Origin: Tichowtungia aerotolerans
Lineage (GTDB): Bacteria > Verrucomicrobiota > Kiritimatiellia > Kiritimatiellales > Tichowtungiaceae
Direction: 5' to 3'
DNA: 64,000 nucleotides
NCBI RefSeq assembly: GCF_009905215.1
Contig: NZ_CP047593.1
Coordinates: forward strand, 3,476,900 to 3,540,899
The first letter of the stretch is position 1. Each line of letters starts with the position of its first letter. A program made the position numbers and the translations under genes. Under the pieces are notes generated by a model. It saw only the letters and a program-made list of their open reading frames with translations, ran no database searches and was not told where the DNA came from. Below are positions 16,510 through 25,410 of the stretch, one piece after another.

Positions 16510-18153
16510 ATGGTTTCAATCTGGATGATTTTTATTGTTATTACCTATCTTTTCATCGTGGGCTATCTGGGATTTCGTGGATACAAGGGAACCAAATCGG
16601 CAACCGACTACATGCTCGCCGGCCGCAAGGTCCACCCCTACGTCATGGCCATGTCTTACGGTGCTACGTTCATCAGCACCTCTGCCATCATCGGATTCGG
16701 AGGCGCCTCAGCGGTTTTCGGAATGAGTCTGTTGTGGCTCCCTTTCCTGAATATCTTTCTGGGCATCTTTATCGCCTTCTGGCTCTTCGGGGGACGAACC
16801 CGCCGGATGGGCCTGCGCCTTGATGCGCACACCTTTCCCGAACTGCTGGGGCGGCGTTATCAGTCCCGCTTCATTCAGGGTTCAGCGGCAATCATCATCT
16901 TCCTGTTTATTCCAATGTACGCATCTGCAGTGCTGACAGGTGCCGCAAAATACCTGGCACACCAGTTTGCGATCGATTACAACACCGCCCTGTTTGTTTT
17001 CTCGGTTATCATCGCGCTGTACGTTGTCATGGGCGGCATCAAAGGAGTCATGTACACCGACGCGCTGCAGGCCACCGTCATGCTGATTGGGCTCAGCATC
17101 CTTCTCGTTCTCACTTACCAGCGAATGGGCGGCGTCACACAGGCGCACCAGATGCTGACCGATATGGCCGACAAGGTTCCTGAAAAGCTGATCGCCAACG
17201 GACACCGGGGCTGGACGTCGATGCCGCAGTTTGGATCTTCCATGTGGTGGGTTGCTGTCAGCACCATCACCATGGGTGTCGGCATCGGTGTGCTGGCGCA
17301 GCCGCAGCTGGCAGTACGCTATATGACGGTGAAAAGCGGCAAGGAACTCAATCGCGCCATCCCGATCGGAGGGGTTTTCATTCTCCTTACCGCCGGAGTC
17401 GCCTATATTGTTGGCGCCCTGTCCAATGTCTTTTTCGAGCAGACCTCCGGCAAAATCTCGATTGCTGCAGCCGGAGGCGATGTCGAGCAGATCATTCCCA
17501 TGTACCTTCAGCAGGCAACGCCGGAATGGTTCAGCATTCTGTTTATGCTGACCCTGATGTCTGCGGCCATGAGTACGCTCAGCAGCCAGTTCCACATTAT
17601 GGGAACCTCTCTTGGTCGAGATCTCGTTGAAGAGTCTCTGAATGGAAAGAAAAAAGGTCGCGGCGTCCTGGCAACGCGATTCGGCGTCCTGGCCGGCATC
17701 CTGATTTCTGTTTACCTCAGCTACATCATCGACATCCGTTTCGGCAAAACCGGTACCGCCATCGTCGCGCGCGGCACTGCCATTTTCTTCGGCCTGTGCG
17801 CCGGTGCCTTTCTGCCGATCTACATCGGTGCGCTCTGGAGCCGTGGCATCACCAAAGCGGGCGCGATTGCCGGGATGCTGGCCGGATCCATCTCCAGTCT
17901 GTTCTGGATGACCTTTGTCCTGGAAAAGTCATCCACAGCCCTCCTCCTTTGCAGTAAATGGTTCGGCACCCGTTCTCTGGCCATCTCTGTCGTGGACGGC
18001 TGCGAAGTGTTGACAAAGACCGGACCTTTCATCTGGGCATTTGTCGACCCGATCATCATCAGCCTCCCGATCGCTGCTTTGGCAACCATACTGGTTTCTC
18101 TTTTCACAAAGAAACTGCCGCAGACCCATCTTGACCTCTGCTTAAACAAATAA
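16510..18153 (+). CDS. sodium:solute symporter (SSS family)
   Basis: This 547-residue inner-membrane transporter has about 13 predicted helices. It shows family features such as GFRGYKGTKSATDYMLAGRK near the N-terminus, SYGATFISTSAIIGFGGASA in helix 2 and MGGIKGVMYTDALQA in the middle. Sodium-driven uptake of an organic solute is expected, but the substrate cannot be read. It stands between the accessory protein and an outer-membrane porin in one operon, which suggests a matched outer and inner membrane uptake route, perhaps for a sugar acid. Confidence 0.93.
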   Translation: MVSIWMIFIVITYLFIVGYLGFRGYKGTKSATDYMLAGRKVHPYVMAMSYGATFISTSAIIGFGGASAVFGMSLLWLPFLNIFLGIFIAFWLFGGRTRRMGLRLDAHTFPELLGRRYQSRFIQGSAAIIIFLFIPMYASAVLTGAAKYLAHQFAIDYNTALFVFSVIIALYVVMGGIKGVMYTDALQATVMLIGLSILLVLTYQRMGGVTQAHQMLTDMADKVPEKLIANGHRGWTSMPQFGSSMWWVAVSTITMGVGIGVLAQPQLAVRYMTVKSGKELNRAIPIGGVFILLTAGVAYIVGALSNVFFEQTSGKISIAAAGGDVEQIIPMYLQQATPEWFSILFMLTLMSAAMSTLSSQFHIMGTSLGRDLVEESLNGKKKGRGVLATRFGVLAGILISVYLSYIIDIRFGKTGTAIVARGTAIFFGLCAGAFLPIYIGALWSRGITKAGAIAGMLAGSISSLFWMTFVLEKSSTALLLCSKWFGTRSLAISVVDGCEVLTKTGPFIWAFVDPIIISLPIAALATILVSLFTKKLPQTHLDLCLNK

Positions 18154-18166
18154 AAAAGGACTCCCA

Positions 18167-19543
18167 ATGAAGAAAATCAAATTCTTATGCGCATTGCTTC
18201 TTTGCGGTGCCGTCTGCTCACAGGCCGCCGATCCGGAAACAGCCGCTGACACGAAAAAGGCGGTTCCGGAGGCCGCCGGGCAATCCAGATTCAGATGGGG
18301 CGGAGATATTCGTCTGCGCAGTGTCTATTTCGACAACATCCCCCTGCCCATGGGCGCCGAAACCCGTGGCGGTGCCAACAGCTTCCAGCGCTATCGCACC
18401 CGACTTTGGGGCGAGTATCAGGCCACTGAAAATTTGAAATTCCACGGCCGTATCATCAACGAATTCCGCACCTGGCAGAACCGCTCGAAAACCGCCGGGT
18501 CCAGTGCATGGAATGCATTGGATGAAATTGTAATCGACAACCTGTACATCGACTGGGACGCCACTGAAAACTGGTCGGTCCGTGCCGGGCGTCAGGATCT
18601 CATCTACGGCACAGGAAAAGTTATTCTGGACGGAACCCCGAAAGACGGATCGCGCACGATCTACTTTGATGCGGTTAAGGCCACCTACTCCGGCATCCAG
18701 GACACAACGATTGACTTCCTCGGCATCTACACCCGCGCCGAAGACCCGCTGGCCATTCACAGCGAAGAACGCGATCTCGTCGGCAAAACCGGTTCGTACT
18801 ACGGCGGCGCGGAAGCCGGCGGCGGAATCTACCTCAAAAATCAATCTATCGAAGGCCTGCCGCTCGAGGCCTATTATCTCTATAAAGCCAAAGAGGAAGC
18901 CTGGATTGATACAACAACGACACCAACCGTTCTGTACGACGACCAGGATCGCCATACCGTCGGCACACGCCTGATGCAGAAATTCACCGACGATATCGAC
19001 AGCAACCTGGAACTGGCCTATCAGTTCGGCGACAACATCAGCGCCTACATGGTCGATGCACTCATCAACTGGCATATCCCGGACTGTCCAATGAAATCCA
19101 CCCTCGGTCTTGGATGGTATTATCTCTCCGGTGACGATCCGTCCACGTCTGACGACGAAGGATGGAACCCGCTATGGGCCCGCTGGCCGCAATACAGCGA
19201 GCTCTACATCTACGCCTTCGACGCAGAAGGGGCCGGCCGCTGGTCCAACCTCAGCATGCCGCACGTGGACTTCACCTTCCATCCGCATGAAAAGGTTCAA
19301 ACCAGCCTGATGCTCGGTTACATGTTTGCTCCGGAAGAAGACGGCGTTGGCGGCGGTGATGAACGCGGATTTCTCGCCACCCTCAAAAACACCTTTACCC
19401 TTAAAAAGAATATGTTGACGAAAGGCGACAAACTGGGCGGCCACATCCTTTTCGAGGCGATGGATCCCGGAAATTATTATTCCGAAGATCAGCAGAACCA
19501 TCCGGCACTCTTCGCACGCGTTGAACTGAACTATTCCTTCTGA
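18167..19543 (+). CDS. alginate-export-family outer-membrane beta-barrel protein
   Basis: This 458-residue protein has a signal peptide (MKKIKFLCALLLCGAVCSQA). Alternating amphipathic strands rich in Tyr, Trp and Asp run to a C-terminal aromatic residue (VELNYSF), as expected of an outer-membrane barrel. Segments such as FRWGGDIRLRSVYFDN, YRTRLWGEYQ and VRAGRQDLIYG match the alginate-export (AlgE-like) family, whose members in non-alginate makers are usually general porins. It follows the symporter by 13 bases with AAAAAGGA as ribosome site. Confidence 0.88.
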   Translation: MKKIKFLCALLLCGAVCSQAADPETAADTKKAVPEAAGQSRFRWGGDIRLRSVYFDNIPLPMGAETRGGANSFQRYRTRLWGEYQATENLKFHGRIINEFRTWQNRSKTAGSSAWNALDEIVIDNLYIDWDATENWSVRAGRQDLIYGTGKVILDGTPKDGSRTIYFDAVKATYSGIQDTTIDFLGIYTRAEDPLAIHSEERDLVGKTGSYYGGAEAGGGIYLKNQSIEGLPLEAYYLYKAKEEAWIDTTTTPTVLYDDQDRHTVGTRLMQKFTDDIDSNLELAYQFGDNISAYMVDALINWHIPDCPMKSTLGLGWYYLSGDDPSTSDDEGWNPLWARWPQYSELYIYAFDAEGAGRWSNLSMPHVDFTFHPHEKVQTSLMLGYMFAPEEDGVGGGDERGFLATLKNTFTLKKNMLTKGDKLGGHILFEAMDPGNYYSEDQQNHPALFARVELNYSF

Positions 19544-19560
19544 GAAACATACGTTCCCGG

Positions 19561-19591
19561 CCCCGGTTTTCCAGAAATTGGAAAACCGGGG
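19561..19591. terminator. perfect hairpin built on the palindromic repeat, after the porin gene
   Basis: CCCCGGTTTTCCA pairs with its exact complement around a GAAAT loop, a 13-pair stem containing the repeat arms. No U tract follows on the plus strand (GATCAAACG), so it is a terminator or a transcript-end stabiliser. Confidence 0.7.
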
Positions 19592-19620
19592 ATCAAACGG
19601 GCCAATGTCTGAAAAACGAA

Positions 19621-20121
19621 ATGACGAACATCATAAAAGTTGAAACACCGGAACAGATTGCCGATACGGCGGAACTTGCCCGTGAAATCTGGACCAAACA
19701 TTACATTCCAATCGTTGGACAGGCTCTGGTCGACTATATGCTCGAGAATTTCCAGAGCGAACACGCCATTGAGTCTCAGCTGACCGCCGGATATGAATAT
19801 TATCTCATTATCCAGAATAATGAAAACGCAGGATACATCGCCCTCGTGCCGAACCCTGAAGCCAATGAACTGATGATCAGTAAACTGTATGTGTCAAAAT
19901 CAGTCCGGGGTCAGGGACTCGGGCAGACCATGCTTCAGTTTGCAGAAGACATCTGCCGCGAACGCGGACTCACAACCCTGTGGCTGACCGTGAATAAAAA
20001 CAACGCAGGATCCATCAAATGGTATATCCGATCCGGCTTCAGGAACGCTGAATCCATTGTTCAGGATATCGGGAACGGTTTTGTGATGGACGATTACCGA
20101 ATGGAAAAGACGGTGGTATAG
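19621..20121 (+). CDS. GNAT-family N-acetyltransferase
   Basis: This 166-residue acetyltransferase uses acetyl-CoA; the substrate is unknown. The acetyl-CoA loop is KSVRGQGLGQTMLQFAEDIC, followed by LWLTVNKNNAGSIKWYIRSGF, the usual strand-helix before the C-terminal Y in DDYRMEK. The N-terminus (ETPEQIADTAELAREIW) is typical of small-molecule or peptide acetyltransferases. No ribosome site is obvious. It is convergent with the thioesterase gene, with 31 bases between stops. Confidence 0.9.
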   Translation: MTNIIKVETPEQIADTAELAREIWTKHYIPIVGQALVDYMLENFQSEHAIESQLTAGYEYYLIIQNNENAGYIALVPNPEANELMISKLYVSKSVRGQGLGQTMLQFAEDICRERGLTTLWLTVNKNNAGSIKWYIRSGFRNAESIVQDIGNGFVMDDYRMEKTVV

Positions 20122-20152
20122 CCGATTTCAGAATGATCCAACCATTAGAACA

Positions 20153-20566
20153 CTATGCCTCCGGAAGCGGCGCCGAAGTTTTGTAGACCGTTGCGTTGTA
20201 AACAGCGATCTGATCCCCTGCCCGATTCGTAACCTTGACGCGATAGTGCGCCAGCTTGCGGCTTGCAGAGACCTCTTTGGCTTTGGCTATCAAGGTATCC
20301 CCGAGCTGCGTCGCATGGAAGACCTGAATGTTGCCGTTGGTCAACAGCGCCACCTGTCCGCAGGAATTGGACGCTGCAGCCAACGCAATATCCGCCAATG
20401 CGAAAATGGATCCGCCATGGCAAACCCCGGCGGCATTGAGGTGCTCTTTTTTCACCGTCAGTTCTGCATAGGCCCGGCCTTCGCTCACGTCCGTCAGCTC
20501 GACGCCAAGCAACCGGCCCAGCTGATCGTTTTTCCGGATCAACTCTTTGATTTTTCCAGCACTCAT
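20153..20566 (-). CDS. PaaI-type hotdog thioesterase
   Basis: This 137-residue hotdog-fold protein contains GVCHGGSIFALADIALAAAS, the catalytic region of PaaI thioesterases that hydrolyse aryl-CoA and related thioesters. Start 20566 follows GGAGGT and fits the family length. It is the last gene of a leftward operon: YbgC-like thioesterase, iorA, iorB, paaI. In this setting it probably releases aryl acids or removes stalled CoA esters made by the nearby ligases. Confidence 0.9.
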   Translation of the reverse strand: MSAGKIKELIRKNDQLGRLLGVELTDVSEGRAYAELTVKKEHLNAAGVCHGGSIFALADIALAAASNSCGQVALLTNGNIQVFHATQLGDTLIAKAKEVSASRKLAHYRVKVTNRAGDQIAVYNATVYKTSAPLPEA

Positions 20567-20615
20567 TTCAAAACCTCCGGTTTGAAGATTCGGATTCTGG
20601 GGGTCATTGCCCGGG

Positions 20616-21083
20616 TCATCCCCGACCCAGGCCAAACGCTTTTTCATTCACCTCATGCAGGCGTTCCGGAAGCTGCTTGCGGATGGCATCCAGCCAAAGC
20701 TCTTCAGCAAACTCCATATGCCTGCTGAGTGCTCCGAGCAGAGCCACGTTCAGCGTCCGTTTGTTCTCAAGCTGATCGACCGGAAAATCCGCGGGGGTCA
20801 CCAGCACTCCACCGTCTTTCAGCTGATGCTGATTGACGTCAACCTGATCTTCAGTCAACACAACCAGGTAATCCGCTTCTCCGGTCGGAATCATCGGGCT
20901 GAACACTTTTTTCCCGTAACGCAGATCGGAGGTAATGGCTCCACCACGCTGACTCATTCCATGCACTTCCGCCTTTTTGACATCAAACCCCAAATCAAAA
21001 ACCACGTGACCGAGGATATCCGTACAGGTCAGAATTCCCTGACCGCCCAGACCTGCAAATTTTACGTTTACTGTTTTATTCAC
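20616..21083 (-). CDS. iorB: indolepyruvate:ferredoxin oxidoreductase beta subunit
   Basis: The 155-residue subunit starts with NVKFAGLGGQGILTCTDILG and contains KKAEVHGMSQRGGAITSDLRYG, both hallmarks of the gamma-type domain of 2-oxoacid:ferredoxin oxidoreductases. With IorA it oxidatively decarboxylates arylpyruvates from aromatic amino acids to aryl-CoA and reduces ferredoxin. It is short for the family (often about 190), ending at NEKAFGLGRG. Its start lies 70 bases after iorA, behind an inverted repeat. Confidence 0.93.
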   Translation of the reverse strand: MNKTVNVKFAGLGGQGILTCTDILGHVVFDLGFDVKKAEVHGMSQRGGAITSDLRYGKKVFSPMIPTGEADYLVVLTEDQVDVNQHQLKDGGVLVTPADFPVDQLENKRTLNVALLGALSRHMEFAEELWLDAIRKQLPERLHEVNEKAFGLGRG

Positions 21084-21109
21084 ATCAAATTCCTTTCGTA
21101 TTTCGTACG

Positions 21110-21151
21110 GCGTATTGCGTGTCAGAAATACCGACGCAACACGTAATACGC
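21110..21151. repeat. inverted repeat in the iorA-iorB gap
   Basis: GCGTATTGCGTG and CACGTAATACGC pair at 11 of 12 positions across an 18-base loop. Related bases occur upstream of the ACT gene at 25342-25395 and briefly at 51366. Confidence 0.55.
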
Positions 21152-21153
21152 AT

Positions 21154-22743
21154 CTATCTTACTTTTTCACCACGGGCGAATTTTGCGTCACGGGCCAGAG
21201 CGAGGATGCAGGGGCGCCGGGCGATAATCACCGTCAGATCATTCGAACCCAGCGCTTCGTCTACTGCTTTCTCATAGGCCCCGGCCTCTTTGGACGGATC
21301 GACAATAACGATTTTTTCAACGCCCATCGCCTTCAGCGTATCTTCAATGCAAACCCGGTTTTCGGCGGCCGAGTGATCCATCTTTTTTCCAGTCCCGGGA
21401 TGTTCCTGCAATCCGGTCATAGCGGTGGTCGAGTTATCAAGAATCACGATCACATGACCGGTTTTTGGACGGTTGTAGATCATTTCTGCGATACCGGTCA
21501 GCCCGCTATGCATAAAGGTTGAATCTCCAATCACACTGACTACCTTGCGGGCCTGATCCTCTGGAAGCACGTGACGCATACCGAGCCCGACACCAATGGA
21601 TGCCCCCATGCATACGCAGGTATCCATGGTCTCAAACGGCGGCAGCACACTGAGGGTGTAGCAGCCGATATCACCAGTAATAATGCATCCGCGTTTTTTC
21701 AGCACCTCAAAACTGAAACGATGCGGACAGCCCTGGCACAGCTGCGGCGGTTTTCCTTTTGGAGGAGCTGCTTCTTCAGAATCATCACCGGCCAGGATAC
21801 GTTTTACACGTGTCACATCAAGTTCGCCGAACCGATAGCGCTCGAGCCGCGGGCGGACCTTTCCTCCGGCTGCCTGAATTTCTGTCTGAATAAAGGGGTC
21901 GCCTTCTTCAATCACGACACAGTCGTCAACCGAGGCGATAAATTCAAGCAGTGCTTTCATCGGCAGCGGCCAGCTCATGCCGATTTTGAAAATCCTTGCT
22001 TCCGGAACCGCTTCCTGGGCATGCAGTGCAGCAACACCGTTGGCGATAATCCCCAAGCGTCCTTCACCCAGCACCTGATTGGGACCGGAAGCGCAGTTCC
22101 ACTCTTCCAGATCCGCCAGTTTTTTGCGAAGGGTTTTGTGCGCAAGACGCGCGTAGGCAGGGATCATGACACGCTGCTTGATGTCGCGCTGATAGTCCGC
22201 TCCGGGGCCTTCGGTCGCCTCGCAAGGCACCACAATTGTTTTTGAATGACAAACGCGGGTGCAAAGGCGAAGAATCACCGGCTGTTTCCAACGTTCGGAA
22301 AGCTCAAATGCCAACCGGGTCATCTCATAGGCTTCCTGAGAATCGGCTGGCTCGAGCATCGGCACACCGGCCGCGCGAGCGTAATTGCGGCTGTCCTGCT
22401 CGTTCTGGGAGGATGCCATTCCGGGATCATCGGCCACCGCAAGCACCATTCCTCCGGTCACACCGGTATAGGCCACCGTGAAAAACGGATCCGCCGCCAC
22501 ATTGAGGCCAACATGCTTCATCGTGCACAGCGTACGCGCTCCGGCAAATGCCACACCGATGGCGACTTCCGACGCGACCTTTTCGTTCGGTGACCACTGG
22601 CAGTTCACACCAAGTTTTGAGGCGTTTTCCAGGATTTCAGTTGATGGCGTCCCGGGATAACCAACGCCCAGCGTCGTTCCGGCATGCAGCGCTCCCAGAG
22701 CTACAGCTTCGTTTCCACTTAAAAGCATCCGTTCTTTACTCAT
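21154..22743 (-). CDS. iorA: indolepyruvate:ferredoxin oxidoreductase alpha subunit lacking the C-terminal ferredoxin domain
   Basis: This 529-residue thiamine-diphosphate enzyme fuses the pyrimidine-binding domain (GNEAVALGALHAGTTLGVGY, GYPGTPSTEI) with the diphosphate-binding domain (CQGCPHRFSFEVL, GDIGCYTLSVLPPFETMDT, GDSTFMHSGLTGIAEMIYN, LDNSTTAMTG). It stops at RRPCILALARDAKFARGEKVR. Canonical IorA continues with two [4Fe-4S] motifs of about 60-70 residues, absent here, and the gap to iorB is too short to hold them. Its ATG overlaps the upstream stop as ATGA. Confidence 0.95.
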   Translation of the reverse strand: MSKERMLLSGNEAVALGALHAGTTLGVGYPGTPSTEILENASKLGVNCQWSPNEKVASEVAIGVAFAGARTLCTMKHVGLNVAADPFFTVAYTGVTGGMVLAVADDPGMASSQNEQDSRNYARAAGVPMLEPADSQEAYEMTRLAFELSERWKQPVILRLCTRVCHSKTIVVPCEATEGPGADYQRDIKQRVMIPAYARLAHKTLRKKLADLEEWNCASGPNQVLGEGRLGIIANGVAALHAQEAVPEARIFKIGMSWPLPMKALLEFIASVDDCVVIEEGDPFIQTEIQAAGGKVRPRLERYRFGELDVTRVKRILAGDDSEEAAPPKGKPPQLCQGCPHRFSFEVLKKRGCIITGDIGCYTLSVLPPFETMDTCVCMGASIGVGLGMRHVLPEDQARKVVSVIGDSTFMHSGLTGIAEMIYNRPKTGHVIVILDNSTTAMTGLQEHPGTGKKMDHSAAENRVCIEDTLKAMGVEKIVIVDPSKEAGAYEKAVDEALGSNDLTVIIARRPCILALARDAKFARGEKVR

Positions 22744-23150
22744 AGATCTCCTTCTTTCTCTAAAAAATGTTTCACCCAGCCTGGCAAACGTAAAGGTCGG
22801 CCATCCGGATTTGTCAGGGCATGAATAGTCCAGCCTTCCGCAACCGGCGCACCGCTATCCGCCTGAGTCAGTTTTGATTCAAACTTAACCCGCACCCGAC
22901 CTTCCCGAACCAGAGTCGTCTCAATGTTCAGCAGGTCATCATAGCCGGCACGTCCTTTGAATTGAAGGTGCGACTCAATAATCGGCGCCATCACTCCGCG
23001 CGCCTCCCATTCGCCATAAGGAACTCCTGCCGCACGCAGCAGTTCCGAACGCCCCACTTCCATCCACTCCAGCAGGCGGGAGTTGTAATAGGTTCCCATG
23101 CGGTCAGATTCGCTGTAACGAACCCGAACCTGATGTGTATGTCGAATCAT
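22740..23150 (-). CDS. YbgC/FadM-type acyl-CoA thioesterase
   Basis: This 136-residue 4HBT hotdog protein begins with HQVRVRYSESDRMGTYYNS, where the Asp of SESDRMG is the catalytic residue of 4-hydroxybenzoyl-CoA thioesterase-like enzymes, followed by LLEWMEVGRSELLRAAG. It is the first gene of the ior operon and overlaps iorA by four bases. A thioesterase at each end of the operon fits release of aryl or branched acids as fermentation products. Confidence 0.9.
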   Translation of the reverse strand: MIRHTHQVRVRYSESDRMGTYYNSRLLEWMEVGRSELLRAAGVPYGEWEARGVMAPIIESHLQFKGRAGYDDLLNIETTLVREGRVRVKFESKLTQADSGAPVAEGWTIHALTNPDGRPLRLPGWVKHFLEKEGDL

Positions 23151-23381
23151 AAAACTTCCTGTAAATGACTGAGCAGTCTACGCAATTCACAACCGCCCAT
23201 TCAAGCAAACACAGGAATTTGAAAACGCCCCAAAAAAATGAATAAATGGACGAACTCTCTCCTTACTCCCCCGAAAAGGCAAAAAACAAAAGCAGTTTGA
23301 CGAATTCTTACCAACAAGATAATATTTATGCAGTTCAGCGCTCTACCTATGAAAACCTTAAATGTTTGATCATACTTTATT

Positions 23382-23816
23382 ATGAAACACCGAGCCGCAG
23401 GCTGTTTTCGTAAGCTCAAGGCAACCATTCACATATCTTATGTGATTGTCCTGGGGCTGATGTGGGCAGACGAGTGTTTTGACCTCCCGTACCTTCTCAA
23501 GATTGGCCCTCAAACACCACCAAACTACGCAGAATCACTTCTCGAAAGTGCCGCGGTCATTGTCATTTGGTTCATTACAATCCGCACCTGTAAAGGATTT
23601 CTAACAAAGATAAAAGTACTGGAAGGACTGCTGCCTATCTGTTCAGCATGCAAAAAGATAGGAAGCAATGGACAATGGCATGAAATCGATGCCTATATTT
23701 CAGAAGAATCAGAAGCAGACTTCACTCATTCATTATGCCCGGATTGTCTGCGAAAACTATATCCCGAGATCGCCGACTCTGTCCTGAAACAGCTCAATAA
23801 AAACAATAACAGCTGA
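23382..23816 (+). CDS. two-helix membrane protein with cysteine-rich C-terminal 'LLPICxxCKKI' domain
   Basis: The 144 residues hold two membrane helices (about 16-34 and 52-68), a short linker helix, and a C-terminal module LEGLLPICSACKKI with THSLCPDCLRKLYPE about 30 residues on. The two Cys pairs (C-x2-C, C-x2-C) could bind a metal. The same module is found at the end or between domains of many PAS-type sensor proteins. Here it lacks any kinase or cyclase output, so it may be a stand-alone sensor or adaptor. The gene is AT-rich compared with neighbours and has no obvious ribosome site. Confidence 0.65.
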   Translation: MKHRAAGCFRKLKATIHISYVIVLGLMWADECFDLPYLLKIGPQTPPNYAESLLESAAVIVIWFITIRTCKGFLTKIKVLEGLLPICSACKKIGSNGQWHEIDAYISEESEADFTHSLCPDCLRKLYPEIADSVLKQLNKNNNS

Positions 23817-23834
23817 CGATCGCATTCATTACTT

Positions 23835-23853
23835 ATCGATCCTTGGGATCGAT
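23835..23853. terminator. perfect palindrome after the two-helix protein gene
   Basis: ATCGATCC-TTG-GGATCGAT, eight-base arms, 17 bases after the stop codon. No U tract follows; a terminator or protein site are both possible. Confidence 0.4.
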
Positions 23854-24004
23854 GGTCCATCACCGTCCAAAAGAAGAGTCAATTCCTTATCTATAACTTT
23901 GAGTTCCAAACATTTTTTCACGGTTAAAATCCTGATCCAACCTTGCGGTTAATTGAGGGTTTTAATACCCTGACGGGTCTTAAATGATTCGAAAGGAATT
24001 CAGA

Positions 24005-25336
24005 ATGCGCGATTTATGGAACGATCATGAGAACCTGATTCATCCATCATCCACGGCGGATTATATGGGTGAGGACCAGCTTCGCACTCTACAGCTTCAA
24101 CGTCTTCGGGCGGTCACCAAACACGCCTACGAAAACCAGAAACTCTTCCGCGAACGGATGGATGCCAAAGGACTCACCCCCGAGGATATTAAGACTCTCG
24201 AAGATGTTAACCTGCTTCCTTTTACCCAGAAAACCGACCTTCGCGACACCTACCCCTATGGGCTTTTCTGCGTTCCCATGAATGAAGTCGTCCGGCTGCA
24301 TGCTTCTTCCGGAACCACCGGAAAACCGATTGTTGTCGCCTATACCGAAGAAGACATCGAAGTCTGGAAAGAAGTGATGGTGCGCACTTTTGCCTGCGCG
24401 GGACTGCACCATGGCGACATCATCCAGAATGCCTACGGATACGGACTGTTCACCGGAGGGCTCGGCGCTCACTACGGCGCAGAGGCTCTCGGCGCCACGG
24501 TTATTCCAATTTCCGGAGGAAACTCCGAGCGGCAGATTATGGTGATGCGCGACTTCGGCTCAACGGCCATCTGTTCGACTCCCAGTTATTTCCTTCACCT
24601 CATTGAGTATGCCGAAGAAATGGGCGTCGACTGGAACGATATCCCCTTGCGCGCCGGCGTGTTCGGCGCCGAGCCGTGGAGCGATGAAATGCGTGAATAC
24701 ATTGAAGGCCGCACGGGAATCAAAGCCTACGATATTTACGGTCTGTCTGAAATCATCGGCCCCGGCGTCGCCTCGGCCTGTTCCGCGCAGCGCGGGCTGC
24801 ACATTTTCGAAGACCATTTTCTTTTTGAAATCGTCGACCCTGTCACTGACGAACCGATGCCCGACGGCGAAGAAGGTGAACTGATCATTACCACACTCAG
24901 CAAACGAGCAATGCCTGTAATGCGCTACCGCACACACGACATTACCAGTGTGATCACCGAAAAATGCTCCTGCGGCCGCACGGTTCGACGCATTGAACGC
25001 ATCGCGCGCCGTTCCGACGACATGTTTATCATTCGCGGCGTCAACGTCTTCCCATCACAGGTCGAAGCCGCTCTGCTGAAAGCGGAAGGTACCCTGCCGC
25101 ACTACCAGATCATTCTGACCAACCAGGACGGCATGGACCAGATGGAGGTTCAGGTAGAAGTCACAGACGAAGTGTTCAGCGACACCGTTCGAGGGCTCGA
25201 AGAACTGAAGAAAAAAATCCATGAAGCAATCACCCATATTCTGGGCATCCGTGTAAAACTGACGCTGGCGGAACCGAACACGATTGCCCGTTCTCAGGGA
25301 AAAGCAAAACGAGTCATCGACCAGCGGAATAAATAG
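24005..25336 (+). CDS. paaK: phenylacetate-CoA ligase (first of two)
   Basis: This 443-residue adenylate-forming ligase makes aryl-CoA from aryl acid, ATP and CoA. Visible motifs are the P-loop-like LHASSGTTGKP, YGYGLFTGGLGAHYGAE, YDIYGLSEIIGPGVA and the hinge region DDMFIIRGVNVFPSQVE, with the C-terminal lysine near GKAKRVID. The start at 24005 (MRDLW) is preferred to the ATG seven codons earlier because AAAGGA precedes it. With the ACT protein and the second ligase it forms a rightward operon divergent from ior, the common arylpyruvate-metabolism arrangement. Confidence 0.94.
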   Translation: MRDLWNDHENLIHPSSTADYMGEDQLRTLQLQRLRAVTKHAYENQKLFRERMDAKGLTPEDIKTLEDVNLLPFTQKTDLRDTYPYGLFCVPMNEVVRLHASSGTTGKPIVVAYTEEDIEVWKEVMVRTFACAGLHHGDIIQNAYGYGLFTGGLGAHYGAEALGATVIPISGGNSERQIMVMRDFGSTAICSTPSYFLHLIEYAEEMGVDWNDIPLRAGVFGAEPWSDEMREYIEGRTGIKAYDIYGLSEIIGPGVASACSAQRGLHIFEDHFLFEIVDPVTDEPMPDGEEGELIITTLSKRAMPVMRYRTHDITSVITEKCSCGRTVRRIERIARRSDDMFIIRGVNVFPSQVEAALLKAEGTLPHYQIILTNQDGMDQMEVQVEVTDEVFSDTVRGLEELKKKIHEAITHILGIRVKLTLAEPNTIARSQGKAKRVIDQRNK

Positions 25337-25341
25337 AATTT

Positions 25342-25395
25342 CGTATTACGTATTATGCATTGAGCGGCAAAAGCAGTACGCATTATGAAGTACGC
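25342..25395. repeat. imperfect repeat upstream of the ACT gene, related to the iorA-iorB repeat
   Basis: CGTATTACGTATTATGC on the left and TACGCATTATGAAGTACGC on the right recall the arms at 21110-21151. Both elements sit just before the second gene of the two divergent halves of the same module. Confidence 0.4.
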
Positions 25396-25410
25396 AACAA
25401 GGAGACAAAA

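Noticed and set aside
22285-22301. TTTCCAACGTTCGGAAA in iorA as another repeat copy
   Set aside because: One mismatch per arm centre, and it lies in a conserved-looking coding stretch (ERWKQP), so ordinary codon use is as likely.
23382-23816. A complete sensor kinase or cyclase suggested by the LLPICxxCKKI module
   Set aside because: The gene ends directly after the module and no output domain is encoded in any frame nearby.
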